Assembly: GCA_934271085.1 (NCBI GenBank)
Contig: CAKQQU010000005.1
Location: 1 to 45,662, forward strand
DNA: 45,662 bases
Source of the DNA: an uncultured Bacillota bacterium
GTDB taxonomy: Bacteria > Bacillota > Dehalobacteriia > UBA4068
Direction: 5' to 3'
Position 1 is the first letter of the stretch, and each line of letters opens with the position of its first letter. Made by a program: the position numbers and the translations under genes. A model generated the notes under the pieces. It was not told where the DNA came from and ran no database searches. It saw only the letters and a list, made by a program, of their open reading frames with translations. Below, piece after piece: positions 15,940 to 23,864 of the stretch.

Positions 15940-16778
15940 TATCTTACACCTCCGGTCAAGCGGCATTCATGTTTCTTCATGCTGATGGCTTCTTCATCGC
16001 GGTACATCCGGGAACGGGCAATAGCTTCGTCCCAATCTACCTTATGACCATCAAAGTCGGGGCCGTCAACGCAGGCAAAACGGGTCTCGCCGTCGACAGT
16101 CAGGCGGCAGCAGCCGCACATACCGGTGCCATCCACCATAATGGGGTTCATGCTGACGATGGTGCGGATACCCAAAGGTTTGGTCATATCGCAAACAGCT
16201 TTCATCATGACCATGGGGCCGATAGCGACTACGGTGTCATATTTTTCGGTTTTGAGTCTTTCTTCCAATGCAGCGGTAACAAATCCTTTATGGCCGTTAC
16301 TGCCGTCATCGGTCATAACGAACAGATTGGTGCAGGCGTTTTCAAATTCATCAGCCAGGATGATGAGATCCTTGGTCTTGAAACCGACGATGAAATCAAC
16401 TTCTGCGCCAAAGTCATGTATAGCTTTGGCCTGGGGATAAGCGATAGCAACGCCCAGTCCGCCGCCTACTACGCAGACTCTTTTCATGCCGTCAAATTCA
16501 GAAGCGCAGCCCAGAGGACCGACAAAGTCCATAATGGCGTCGCCTTCGTTCATGTCGGAAAGGGTATTGGTAGTGTAACCGACTTTCTGGAAGATGATGG
16601 TTACGGTACCGGCTTCAGGATCATAACCGGCGATAGTGAGGGGGATACGCTCACCATTCTCGTCTATGCGCAGAATGATGAATTGACCGGGTTTGGCCTT
16701 CTTGGCAACCTGGGGAGCCAAGATTTCCATGTAGGTCACTGTGGGGTTGAGAACCCGTTTTTTGACGATAGGAAACAT
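15939..16778 (-). CDS. nfnA: NfnA-type ferredoxin-NADP+ reductase subunit (FAD, 2Fe-2S)
   Basis: This 279-residue protein is of the dihydroorotate dehydrogenase electron-transfer subunit / NfnA family. It shows the FAD-binding RIPLTI motif (residues 45-50), the NAD-binding CVVGGGLGVAIAYPQAKA (about 102-119), and a C-terminal 2Fe-2S site with Cys221, Cys223, Cys224 and Cys236. In NfnAB this subunit takes electrons from NADH, while NfnB handles NADPH and ferredoxin. It has its own promoter (16866-16894) and is translationally coupled to nfnB. The start ATG at 16778 follows AAGGAGGAGAAAA. Confidence 0.92.
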   Translation of the reverse strand: MFPIVKKRVLNPTVTYMEILAPQVAKKAKPGQFIILRIDENGERIPLTIAGYDPEAGTVTIIFQKVGYTTNTLSDMNEGDAIMDFVGPLGCASEFDGMKRVCVVGGGLGVAIAYPQAKAIHDFGAEVDFIVGFKTKDLIILADEFENACTNLFVMTDDGSNGHKGFVTAALEERLKTEKYDTVVAIGPMVMMKAVCDMTKPLGIRTIVSMNPIMVDGTGMCGCCRLTVDGETRFACVDGPDFDGHKVDWDEAIARSRMYRDEEAISMKKHECRLTGGVR

Positions 16779-16865
16779 TTTTCTCCTCCTTGAAAAATAT
16801 CTGGCGATAACGCCATTAATAAGTAAAGTTATAGAACACTACTTTTGTAGTATTGCATACAGTAT

Positions 16866-16894
16866 ATTTTAGGATAACCGTCGTTGTTTGTCAA
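16866..16894 (-). promoter_or_regulatory. Sigma-A promoter of nfnAB
   Basis: On the minus strand TTGACA (16894-16889) and TAAAAT (16871-16866) have a 17-base spacer. The transcribed leader contains two small hairpins, ACTAC-AAAA-GTAGT and GGCG-TTAT-CGCC, neither with a T tract. Confidence 0.8.
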
Positions 16895-16949
16895 TGGCAT
16901 TTGAGATTATTTACATTTTTTATGAAAAGGATAAATCCATAGGATTTTA

Positions 16950-17897
16950 CTATGAATTCCCTGTTATAACTGCGTTTTTCGCTCCCAGCCAGGCTATGCC
17001 CACAGCATTGTCGGAACTGTATTTGGCCTTAGCAAAATTAATCTTGTCTTTTTCCAGATAATTGCGCAGATTACTGCTGGCAGCCACGCCGCCCATCAGC
17101 AAAACATCGTTTATCCCGCTTTGCTCACGGGCTGCGGCAATAGCCTTGGACAGGCTTTTGCCGATATTATCAAATACCGCAGCGGCAATAGCAGCCGGCT
17201 CCACACCTTTGCTTATAGCTCTTTGCGCCGCTGATTCCGGTCCGGAAAAGCTGATATGGGTTCCTTTGACGCTGCCTGAAAGCCGAAAGCTCTTATCCGT
17301 GGCGGTCAGCGCCAGCTTATCCAGATGAGGCCCGGCAGGGAAGGGGTAGCCCAAAGCTACGCCGATCCTATCCACAAACTGTCCCGGCGGCAGATCGGTA
17401 TCGCCGATTATGCTGATCTGATAGCGGGTAGGAGAGACGGGATCCGCTGCGGGGCTGACCTGCAATATTTCCCCGGTGCCGCCGGAAAGATGCAGCGCCA
17501 GAAAATCCTGCTGCCAGTTGAGTCCCGCCGACCAAAGGGCCGCAGCCAGATGCCCCTCCTGATGAGAATAGGCAATAAGTGGTATGTCCAGGGCGGCTGA
17601 CAGTTGGCGCGCCATGCCGTGACCTGCTGTAAATACCGGCATAAAAGAGCCTTCCAGGGGCCGTGGCCGGATGGAAACAGCTATTGCGGAAAGTTTGCCC
17701 GCAGGCACAATGGAAAACGCTTCTTCGGCCAGGCCCGGTAAGTTTTGGATATGGGCATAAAGGGCGTCGATTTGCCTTAATCCCCTGTTGCCCTGGGCAA
17801 CGGCCAAAGGCCGTCTCAAATCGCAGATGAGACGGCCTTTAAAGTCCATTATAGCTAATGAAGTGGTATAACAGCTTGTATCTATGCCGAGGATCAT
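16950..17897 (-). CDS. TsaD/Kae1-like paralogue (peptidase M22 family)
   Basis: This 315-residue ASKHA-fold protein is related to TsaD (t6A tRNA modification). It keeps the N-terminal GIDTSCYTTSLA nucleotide loop and the metal-binding HxxxH (His112 and His116 in SHQEGH). It also has GLxPAG-like segments and the C-terminal LMGGVAASSNLR. It is shorter and more divergent than canonical TsaD, and it sits at the end of the asp23-nusB block, as a divergent M22 protein does in several Clostridia. The canonical tsaD is probably elsewhere in the genome, so this copy may have another role. The start ATG overlaps the nusB stop (ATGA). Confidence 0.8.
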   Translation of the reverse strand: MILGIDTSCYTTSLAIMDFKGRLICDLRRPLAVAQGNRGLRQIDALYAHIQNLPGLAEEAFSIVPAGKLSAIAVSIRPRPLEGSFMPVFTAGHGMARQLSAALDIPLIAYSHQEGHLAAALWSAGLNWQQDFLALHLSGGTGEILQVSPAADPVSPTRYQISIIGDTDLPPGQFVDRIGVALGYPFPAGPHLDKLALTATDKSFRLSGSVKGTHISFSGPESAAQRAISKGVEPAAIAAAVFDNIGKSLSKAIAAAREQSGINDVLLMGGVAASSNLRNYLEKDKINFAKAKYSSDNAVGIAWLGAKNAVITGNS

Positions 17898-18523
17898 TTA
17901 TTGTCCTCCGGCTGCTTGGTTTCCGAATGAGCCTTTTCCGGAAACTCATTGATGCGGATATTATCCAGGATGCCGTTAACAAAAGCGCCGCTGTTTTCAT
18001 CACCGAATTTTTTGGCCAGCTCAATAGCTTCGTTGATGATAATGGAGCTGTTATCGCCTTGATCCCGCAGCAGTTCGGAAATAGCCATCCGTAATATGCA
18101 GCGGTCTACGGAAGCAAAACGGTCAATGGTCCATTCCCTGGCATGGCGGTTGAGCATAACATCGCTTTGAGGCTTGTCCTCCGCTGCATGGTGAGCCAGT
18201 TCTTTGGCAAAAAAAGCGCATTCCGGAGAAAGAGATATATCGTCAAATACCCGTTCCGCCAGTTTCCAGTCCTCGCCGCCCATCTCCATTTGATAAAAAA
18301 GCAGCAATGCAGCTTCTCTGGAGCGTCTTCTGGGAGAATCGGAAAGCTCCGCATAGTCCTCTTTGTTCATAAGAGCAAATTTTTTGGCCAGTGCCAATGC
18401 CTCATTTTTTGCTTTTTCCTCCTGGGCCCGTTTGCTCATCATGGTTTTTTTGAACTGAGGCAAAGGCGGAAGCTCAGGATCAGGTGGAACAGTGAATTTG
18501 CGTACTTTTCCGGTTTCAGTCAT
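17894..18523 (-). CDS. nusB: Transcription antitermination factor NusB, with long N-terminal extension
   Basis: NusB binds boxA RNA with S10 in rRNA antitermination. The NusB fold begins near SPRRRSREAALLLFYQMEMG, about 80 residues into the 209-residue protein, and continues through IDRCILRMAISELLRD and IIINEAIELAKKFGDENSGAFVNGILDNI, which are diagnostic. Ordinary NusB is about 130-150 residues. The extra N-terminal region is charged and proline-rich (VPPDPELPPLPQF), then helical and Lys/Ala-rich. The start at 18523 (ATGACTGA overlap with the DUF2273 stop) is the most plausible, but its ribosome binding site (GAGGA, 12 bases away) is weak, so a shorter form is possible. Confidence 0.88.
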   Translation of the reverse strand: MTETGKVRKFTVPPDPELPPLPQFKKTMMSKRAQEEKAKNEALALAKKFALMNKEDYAELSDSPRRRSREAALLLFYQMEMGGEDWKLAERVFDDISLSPECAFFAKELAHHAAEDKPQSDVMLNRHAREWTIDRFASVDRCILRMAISELLRDQGDNSSIIINEAIELAKKFGDENSGAFVNGILDNIRINEFPEKAHSETKQPEDNK

Positions 18524-18737
18524 TTCTAAAGAAATCCTCGACTTTTTCTCTGACATTTGTTTTTTTATCCAGCATATGCCCAAGCCAAACCCCCAGGGCT
18601 ATGCATAAATAAATGAAAATGGCTTTTAAAAAGGAATACTTGATGGCCAGCAAGGCAAAGAACAATCCTGCCAGCCCCAGGATTATTACCCATTTATGTT
18701 TGCGCCATATCTCCAAAAGCTGCATATCATTTTGCAT
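18516..18737 (-). CDS. DUF2273 small membrane protein (alkaline-shock cluster)
   Basis: This 73-residue protein has two membrane helices (about residues 16-31 and 33-52) and a charged tail (DKKTNVREKVEDFFRND). It matches the small DUF2273 proteins encoded with asp23 and amaP in Firmicutes. It starts with GGAGG nine bases before ATG, inside the last codons of amaP (11-base overlap), and runs into nusB, so all are co-translated. The role is presumed to be structural, in an envelope-stress complex with Asp23 and AmaP. Confidence 0.85.
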   Translation of the reverse strand: MQNDMQLLEIWRKHKWVIILGLAGLFFALLAIKYSFLKAIFIYLCIALGVWLGHMLDKKTNVREKVEDFFRND

Positions 18738-19305
18738 TTACCGCAGCCTCCTTATTATCAATAACATCGTCGATCACGATCCGTATATCTGCAGGTATGA
18801 TACCGGCGATAGCTTCCAGCTGGGTCTTTACATTCTCCCTGACCTGAGCGCCCAGTTCCGTAACGGAAAGCCCGCAGGGGACCTTGATATTGAGATGGAT
18901 GTGCAGTCCGTTGTTTTTTACGGCCAGTCTGGCATCCACAGAATCGACGCCCTGCTGGGAAGATGCCGCTTTGACCACTACATTATTGAGTGCGGACAGG
19001 CTGATATCCACACAGCCGCCGTCCACTGTGGCAACCCGCAGTTTTTTCACTGCCGGTTTGGGCATCAGCGCGACAATTACGCAAAAAGCACCCAGTATAA
19101 GCAGTACTATACCGAAAAGTATACCCCACCAGATGCCATTGTCGGCAAGGAAGGTCTGTTGAAAATTATAAAGGAAACACTTGTCCAAAAAATCATAAAT
19201 ATTTTGGGCAAAGGTGGTGTTGATCAGCATCACGGCGATGATAGCCGCCGCGGCGATGCTGACCAGCCCCCATAAAGCAAGCAAGATCCTGCGCAGCGCT
19301 GCCAT
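18727..19305 (-). CDS. amaP: AmaP-like membrane anchor for Asp23
   Basis: The 192-residue protein has two N-terminal membrane helices (about 6-28 and 52-76) separated by a short external loop. A cytoplasmic domain follows that resembles Asp23 (GLHIHLNIKVPCGLSVTELGAQVRENVKTQLEAI and PADIRIVIDDV). This is the layout of AmaP, which tethers Asp23 to the membrane. It lies between the asp23 homologue and the DUF2273 gene, with a strong GGAGG six bases before the ATG at 19305. Confidence 0.85.
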   Translation of the reverse strand: MAALRRILLALWGLVSIAAAAIIAVMLINTTFAQNIYDFLDKCFLYNFQQTFLADNGIWWGILFGIVLLILGAFCVIVALMPKPAVKKLRVATVDGGCVDISLSALNNVVVKAASSQQGVDSVDARLAVKNNGLHIHLNIKVPCGLSVTELGAQVRENVKTQLEAIAGIIPADIRIVIDDVIDNKEAAVNAK

Positions 19306-19332
19306 AGGATCCCTCCTTAATCTTTTGATCGG

Positions 19333-19749
19333 TTATTCCTCAACCTTGGGAGCGGAGCCGGGTGTGCCGGCAGGGAAAGAAACGCCCTGAATATGAATAT
19401 TGACAGTGGGGCAGTTAAGTCCGGTCATGGTTTCAACGGAATCCTTGACTGCTTTCTGTACATTCTCGGCCACCTTGGCAATGGCTACACCGTAATCGAC
19501 TATGGCATAGATATCGACAATGGCGTTTTGTTCCTGAATATCTACTTTAACACCTTTGGTAAGGTTTTTGCGGCCCAGCATTTCGGCAATACCGCCTACC
19601 ACGCCGCCGCTCATGCCGGCGATGCCTTTGATCTCAGCGGCAGCCAGGCCTGCTATCGTTGCGACTACATCGGATGCGATTTTAACGGTACCGGCATTGG
19701 TACCTTCCAATGTATTTTCAGCAATTCTTTCTTCAGTTTCTACGCTCAT
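19333..19749 (-). CDS. Asp23/Gls24-family envelope stress protein
   Basis: This 138-residue cytoplasmic protein is of the alkaline shock protein 23 family. The family core is clear: GTVKIASDVVATIAGLAAAEIKGIAGM, GVKVDIQEQNAIVDIYAIVDYGVAIAKVAENVQ and VNIHIQGVSF. It should associate with the AmaP-like protein at the membrane. The start ATG at 19749 follows AAGGAGGTTTTACC. It lies 93 bases after spoIIIAH; TATAAT-like boxes in that gap may serve as a promoter, but no good -35 match is visible. Confidence 0.92.
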   Translation of the reverse strand: MSVETEERIAENTLEGTNAGTVKIASDVVATIAGLAAAEIKGIAGMSGGVVGGIAEMLGRKNLTKGVKVDIQEQNAIVDIYAIVDYGVAIAKVAENVQKAVKDSVETMTGLNCPTVNIHIQGVSFPAGTPGSAPKVEE

Positions 19750-19842
19750 GGTAAAACCTCCTTAAGCTTATTGTGCAGAATTATATGAGAAATTTTATTA
19801 TAGTGGAACAAAAGCTTGTTTATAGTTATTATATCAAATACA

Positions 19843-20469
19843 TTATCTTTTTACAATAATTACATTAGTAAATCCGCAGCCGCTTACCTGATCTACCGTG
19901 TCTGCAATGACAGCCGCGTCTTTACTGTCTATTTCGGTATCTACGATAACCGTGGCTCCATCTGTCTGCAGCATTACCACAGTTTCTCCGTATCCCTTGG
20001 TTTTCAGCAGGCTTTCTGCGGCAGCCTCGTTTTCCATATTTTGGGATATGGCCAGTCTTCTCTTTTCCGCGTCTTCCAGCGCCGCCGGGGAGCTATGTTC
20101 ATCAGCAATGATATTTTCCAGCATATTCAGTTCTTTGCCCCTGGCCTGTTCCCGTTCCAGCCGCATACTGGCAAAATATTGAGCCCGGTCAGCCTCGTCA
20201 TCGGATTCTGTCCCGCTGATAGTGGGATCGTTTTCCCCGTCGGCCTCCGGAGTTTCCGAAATTTCATCCTGTCCATCATTTACCGGTTGATTTTCCTGCT
20301 GTTGCTGCTCGTAAGATACCGTTTCCTCCGCTGGCTCCGCCTGCTGCGAAAGCTGCATACGGCCTTTGCCCAGATCCCAGAAAAGCGCCAGCACGCAAAG
20401 GGCGAGAAACAGCAGGGCGATAACTGCGGTAAAGGTTTTTGGTCTTTCTTCATTGCTTTTTTTATTCAT
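19843..20469 (-). CDS. spoIIIAH: Stage III sporulation protein SpoIIIAH
   Basis: SpoIIIAH is the mother-cell component of the SpoIIIA-SpoIIQ channel between mother cell and forespore. The 208-residue protein has one N-terminal membrane helix (about 14-30), an acidic Glu/Gln-rich linker of about 80 residues, and a C-terminal YscJ/FliF-like domain with LLKTKGYGETVVMLQTDGATVIVDTE and KDAAVIADTVDQVSGC. The start at 20469 has GGGAGG five bases upstream. It is the last gene of spoIIIA. Confidence 0.92.
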   Translation of the reverse strand: MNKKSNEERPKTFTAVIALLFLALCVLALFWDLGKGRMQLSQQAEPAEETVSYEQQQQENQPVNDGQDEISETPEADGENDPTISGTESDDEADRAQYFASMRLEREQARGKELNMLENIIADEHSSPAALEDAEKRRLAISQNMENEAAAESLLKTKGYGETVVMLQTDGATVIVDTEIDSKDAAVIADTVDQVSGCGFTNVIIVKR

Positions 20470-20493
20470 AGTATCCTCCCGGTATGGTCTAAG

Positions 20494-21057
20494 TTATTGT
20501 GCCGGCTGCTTTTCTATTACTGCTACCTGAGAATAATTCAATCCCAGCAGACTGACAGCCGCCTGATAAAGCCGTTCCTTTACCAGAGGATCGGCTGCTC
20601 CTTCCGCTACTATTACTGCTCCTTGTACCCTGGGGAGCCTTTCCTTGACCAGCACCGGCTCGTTATTTATCTCGGTCAGGGAAATTTTGCTCTGGAGCTC
20701 CTGATCATCCTGGCGATTGTCGTTATCTGTAGCGTAAACCGCTTCTGTCCCCTCAGCCAGGGTAACTGCTGCCGAAACAGTGCCGGCGCCGTCTATCTGA
20801 GAAAGGATATTTACCAGTTTTTCTTCCAGCGCCGCTTCCTGTTGGGCATAGTTTTCTGCATTTGTCTGGCTGGGCAGCGCCGTTGTTTCCTGCTTATGGG
20901 TTGTTTTGGCGCCTGCCATGCTCATCAGCAGTATCCCTGCCAGCAAACAGACCGCCAGTTTTATCAGGAGTTTTTTATCTTTATCCGAAATGTTTTTCAG
21001 CTTGTTCCAGATTGCAGCTTTGCGGGTATGCTCTGTTTGTTTGTCTTCCTCTGCCAT
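20494..21057 (-). CDS. spoIIIAG: Stage III sporulation protein SpoIIIAG
   Basis: The 187-residue protein has a membrane helix at about residues 30-48 and a soluble domain related to secretin/FliF ring-building folds. KLVNILSQIDGAGTVSAAVTLAEGTEAVYA, VLVKERLPRVQGAVIVAEGAADPLVKERLYQAAVSLLGL and the terminal VAVIEK are typical of SpoIIIAG. The protein forms a large ring in the intermembrane space. GAGGAG at the end of spoIIIAF serves as its ribosome binding site. Length is a little shorter than the B. subtilis homologue. Confidence 0.94.
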   Translation of the reverse strand: MAEEDKQTEHTRKAAIWNKLKNISDKDKKLLIKLAVCLLAGILLMSMAGAKTTHKQETTALPSQTNAENYAQQEAALEEKLVNILSQIDGAGTVSAAVTLAEGTEAVYATDNDNRQDDQELQSKISLTEINNEPVLVKERLPRVQGAVIVAEGAADPLVKERLYQAAVSLLGLNYSQVAVIEKQPAQ

Positions 21058-21063
21058 TGCCGG

Positions 21064-21576
21064 TCACTCCTCTCTGATTTGAATATATATTGCCTGATCG
21101 CTGATGATAAAATATTTTTCCAGTATCCTGCGTATGGCAGATTCAGCGGTCTGTGCTTCTGTATCAGCCTCTTTTACAGCGCAGATCTCCGCCCGGATAA
21201 TGCTGCCGTCGCTGCTGGCGGATACTGTTGCTTCAGCGCTGCTTATCCCTTGCGCCAGGCAGGCTGTTGCCGCTATGCTTTGGGCCGCCCCTTCTTCATA
21301 ATTGTTCATGGCTTCTTTTTCCAGGATCATATTTATGCGGCCGGCAGTTTCTTCATAATCGGCTGCCGCTTCATCGGCCTGATAAAGATCGGGTAATTGC
21401 CAGCGCATATTTTTTATTGCGTTTACTGAAGGAATAATTATCAGCGCCAGCAGAATGATGGCGAAACCCAGCCTTACAAAACGGCTGAGCTCTCCTTTGG
21501 GCAGAAAAAGCTCCAGACAGGAGAAGATCAGCACCAGAATTATCACATTGCGTACTATTCCGCTGATAATATCCAT
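21064..21576 (-). CDS. spoIIIAF: Stage III sporulation protein SpoIIIAF
   Basis: The 170-residue protein has two N-terminal membrane helices (about 8-24 and 33-50) with the conserved LFLPKGELSRFVRLGFAIILL between them. A soluble domain ends YIQIREE. This is the SpoIIIAF layout. It lies ten bases after spoIIIAE with its own GGAG and is immediately followed by spoIIIAG. Confidence 0.92.
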   Translation of the reverse strand: MDIISGIVRNVIILVLIFSCLELFLPKGELSRFVRLGFAIILLALIIIPSVNAIKNMRWQLPDLYQADEAAADYEETAGRINMILEKEAMNNYEEGAAQSIAATACLAQGISSAEATVSASSDGSIIRAEICAVKEADTEAQTAESAIRRILEKYFIISDQAIYIQIREE

Positions 21577-21585
21577 TTGGCACTC

Positions 21586-22761
21586 CTAACGCATCATCAT
21601 GGTGGTATTTCCCAGGCTAACCGTTAACGAAATGGCAAAGTAAGCGAAAAGGCCGCTGACAGCCAGGGCGGCGAACAGCATTATCAGGCTATTGCCCATG
21701 CCGCTTACAGCTTCGGCAAGTTTTTCTTCCCCCAAAGGCTGGATTACAGCTCCGGCTATTTTAAACATCAGCGCCTGCAGCAGGATATATACGGCAGGTA
21801 AAGCGCAGATGATAATAATGCCGATAACACCTATCAGTCCGATGGTGTTTTTCAGGATAAGGGCTGTTCCCAGTACGCTGTCAAAGGCATCGGCAAGGGA
21901 GCGGCCTACTATGGGAATAAAAGTTCCTGCTGCAGATTTTACTGCTTTTACCGCCAGACCGTCTGTGGTTGCGGCAGCCATGCCGCTGAAACCCAGAAAA
22001 GCGATAAAAAGGCTGACCATTATACCCATAACTCCCATGGCTATATTCTTGAAAAGCCCTGCCATCTTAGCCAGGGATATGCGGGGGGACAGGCTGCCGC
22101 ACAGATTCAATACAGCGGAGAAACAGATCAGAGGAAAAATAAGGCTTCCCATAAGATCCAGCAGCAGAGAAAGAGCAAAAAGCAAAGCCGGATCAAGGAG
22201 ACTGACAGTGGTTATCCCGCCCAGCGAGGCTAACAGCGGCACCAGCAGCGGCAGCAGGGCGCAGACCATATTTTTAAGCATTTCCACAGTCTCTTTGGCT
22301 TTGGAAAGGCAGGGCATAAAGGCCATTACAGCCAGACCCAGTAAAAGCAGATAAACTACCCAGCGCCCGATTTGGGCTATTTCCACCCCGCCGAAACTGT
22401 TTTTAAGTAAGGTCAGCAGTACTGCCATGAGGGAAAGCAATAATAATTGTCCCAGCAGAGAGGCGCTGCTGCGCAGCTGGCCAAAAAAGACAGCCCCCAA
22501 GGTTTCCCTGATAAGCTGCCAGTTAAATTCCTGTTCGCCGCTGAGCAGCCGCTGCCACAGATCGCTAAGATTCAGTTGGGTGTCCTGTTCTGCAAACCAC
22601 TGATCCATATCCGCCAGTTGCTGCTCCAGTATAGATACATCTATTTCCTCAGCCAGGCCTGCAGCGTCCAGTTCTGCCGGTTCTTCTTCTGCCGCAGCCC
22701 AGGCCGGCGCAGGCATAACAAGGATCAGCAGCACCGCGGTTAATAATAGCCGTTTCATCAC
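21586..22761 (-). CDS. spoIIIAE: Stage III sporulation protein SpoIIIAE
   Basis: This 391-residue polytopic membrane protein has a signal-like N-terminus (residues 1-22), an acidic external segment, then about eight helices. Conserved SpoIIIAE segments include LLPLLVPLLASLGG, FKNIAMGVMGIMVSLFIAFLGFSGM and FIPIVGRSLADAFDSVLG. It is proposed to be the transport-like component of the SpoIIIA complex. Its ATG overlaps the spoIIIAD stop (ATGA at 22758-22761). Confidence 0.95.
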   Translation of the reverse strand: MMKRLLLTAVLLILVMPAPAWAAAEEEPAELDAAGLAEEIDVSILEQQLADMDQWFAEQDTQLNLSDLWQRLLSGEQEFNWQLIRETLGAVFFGQLRSSASLLGQLLLLSLMAVLLTLLKNSFGGVEIAQIGRWVVYLLLLGLAVMAFMPCLSKAKETVEMLKNMVCALLPLLVPLLASLGGITTVSLLDPALLFALSLLLDLMGSLIFPLICFSAVLNLCGSLSPRISLAKMAGLFKNIAMGVMGIMVSLFIAFLGFSGMAAATTDGLAVKAVKSAAGTFIPIVGRSLADAFDSVLGTALILKNTIGLIGVIGIIIICALPAVYILLQALMFKIAGAVIQPLGEEKLAEAVSGMGNSLIMLFAALAVSGLFAYFAISLTVSLGNTTMMMR

Positions 22762-23153
22762 AGCAGCCCCCAGACGGTCTGCACTATGGACGAGAGCACA
22801 GGCAGCGATAGGATCAGTATGGCTACCTTGCCTGCCAGTTCCAGTTTAAGGGCGGCAGCTCCCTGGGATGCGTCCCTGCATACCTGGGCTGCGAATTCGC
22901 AGATATAAGCCACGCCGATTATTTTCAGGATCAGGCTGAAATAGTATTCGTTGACCCCGCCCATACTGCCCAGGGCTTCGTAACCCTGGAACAGGGTGGA
23001 TAGAGAAGGGGCCAATTTGATCAGAATAATAGCTCCACCGGCCAAAGCTGCCAGGAGCGCCAGGGAATTCAACTTGCTTTCCTTAAGAAAAACAGCAGTG
23101 AGGACGGCTACCAGGGCTATGCCGATATATGTAAATATTCCCGTATCAGTCAT
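22758..23153 (-). CDS. spoIIIAD: Stage III sporulation protein SpoIIIAD
   Basis: This 131-residue membrane protein has four hydrophobic helices: FTYIGIALVAVLTAVFL, ALLAALAGGAIILIKL, YYFSLILKIIGVAYICEFAAQVCRDASQGA and ILILSLPVLSSIVQTV. The third, with its EFAAQVCRDAG-type motif, is diagnostic. The start overlaps the spoIIIAC stop by eight bases. It belongs to the export-apparatus-like base of the SpoIIIA complex. Confidence 0.95.
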   Translation of the reverse strand: MTDTGIFTYIGIALVAVLTAVFLKESKLNSLALLAALAGGAIILIKLAPSLSTLFQGYEALGSMGGVNEYYFSLILKIIGVAYICEFAAQVCRDASQGAAALKLELAGKVAILILSLPVLSSIVQTVWGLL

Positions 23154-23349
23154 AAAGCTTAAACACCTCCTGCACGCCCGTAAACAGATCCTGCAGCAGA
23201 GGCATTACTTTTATAAGTCCGATAGCCAGGCCTACTATCAGCGCCAGATAGGCAAATTCGTCCCGTCCCGCCTGCTTAAGAAATGTATGCAATATGGTTA
23301 CCGCTATGGCCAGCGCCATTAAAAAGAAGATAACAGATACATCGTCCAT
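23146..23349 (-). CDS. spoIIIAC: Stage III sporulation protein SpoIIIAC
   Basis: This 67-residue protein has two membrane helices separated by the conserved LKQAGRDEFAYLALIVGLAIGLIKV. The start was set at the ATG at 23349 because it has AGGAG seven bases upstream and gives the normal family length (about 65-68 residues); a longer open frame upstream overlaps spoIIIAB in a different frame. It lies between spoIIIAB and spoIIIAD and overlaps the latter. Confidence 0.93.
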   Translation of the reverse strand: MDDVSVIFFLMALAIAVTILHTFLKQAGRDEFAYLALIVGLAIGLIKVMPLLQDLFTGVQEVFKLYD

Positions 23350-23363
23350 AAATTTCTCCTTTA

Positions 23364-23864
23364 TCATAACAGCAGCAGCGCCAGAACGGCTCCGCAGCTC
23401 CAACCCATAGCCCGCCAGATCTTACCGTATTTTTCAGCTTCCTGGGCTGACTTTTCCTCGGCTTCCGCCAGCCTTTGCCGCAGCAATTCCAACCTTCTCC
23501 GCTGATCTTCGTTATCACTAAGCCCCAAGCCGTCGCCGATCAGCATCAGCAGCTCCGCATCCTCCCCATCCATACCATGGTTGCGGATATTTTCTGCCCA
23601 TGCTTCTCCTGCAGTTATGCCACGCCCCTCTGCCAGCAGGTCTGCCGTCCCCTGAAAAAGCCATCCTGCCTGGGCAGCTGCCGTCGATGCGTTTGACAGG
23701 GCCCGGCTTATAGGTACTGCATAGGACATTTCCCTCATCAGGGACAGCAGGCCCTGCTGCGCGCCGCGCAGGAGCATTTGCCTTTTTCGGGGCAGATATG
23801 CCCTTAGCCTGCCGGCTCCGGCACAGGCTATCAATATCATGATCATGCCGGCTATTTTCAGCAT
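23364..23864 (-). CDS. spoIIIAB: Stage III sporulation protein SpoIIIAB
   Basis: The 166-residue protein has an N-terminal helix, a long soluble helical region and a C-terminal helix (WRAMGWSCGAVLALLLL). SpoIIIAB resembles type II secretion GspF. The internal pattern LGLSDNEDQRRRLELLRQRLAEAEEKSAQEAEKYGKIWRAMG is typical. I chose the ATG at 23864 because it gives the family's MLK-type N-terminus and overlaps the spoIIIAA stop by only seven bases. An in-frame ATG at 23891 would give a 34-base overlap. Confidence 0.92.
   Translation of the reverse strand: MLKIAGMIMILIACAGAGRLRAYLPRKRQMLLRGAQQGLLSLMREMSYAVPISRALSNASTAAAQAGWLFQGTADLLAEGRGITAGEAWAENIRNHGMDGEDAELLMLIGDGLGLSDNEDQRRRLELLRQRLAEAEEKSAQEAEKYGKIWRAMGWSCGAVLALLLL

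Noticed and set aside
14956..16047. A 363-codon open frame on the plus strand
   Set aside because: It lies antisense to nfnA and nfnB, which carry complete cofactor motifs. The frame is open because of their strong codon bias.
16925..16950. Hairpin AAATCC-TAT-GGATTT after the TsaD-like gene
   Set aside because: A 6-bp stem with a 3-base loop and no proper T tract; too weak to call a terminator.
19816..21396. A 526-codon open frame on the plus strand
   Set aside because: It is antisense to spoIIIAH, AG and AF. The product is rich in Cys, Tyr and Phe without pattern, as expected for a reverse complement.
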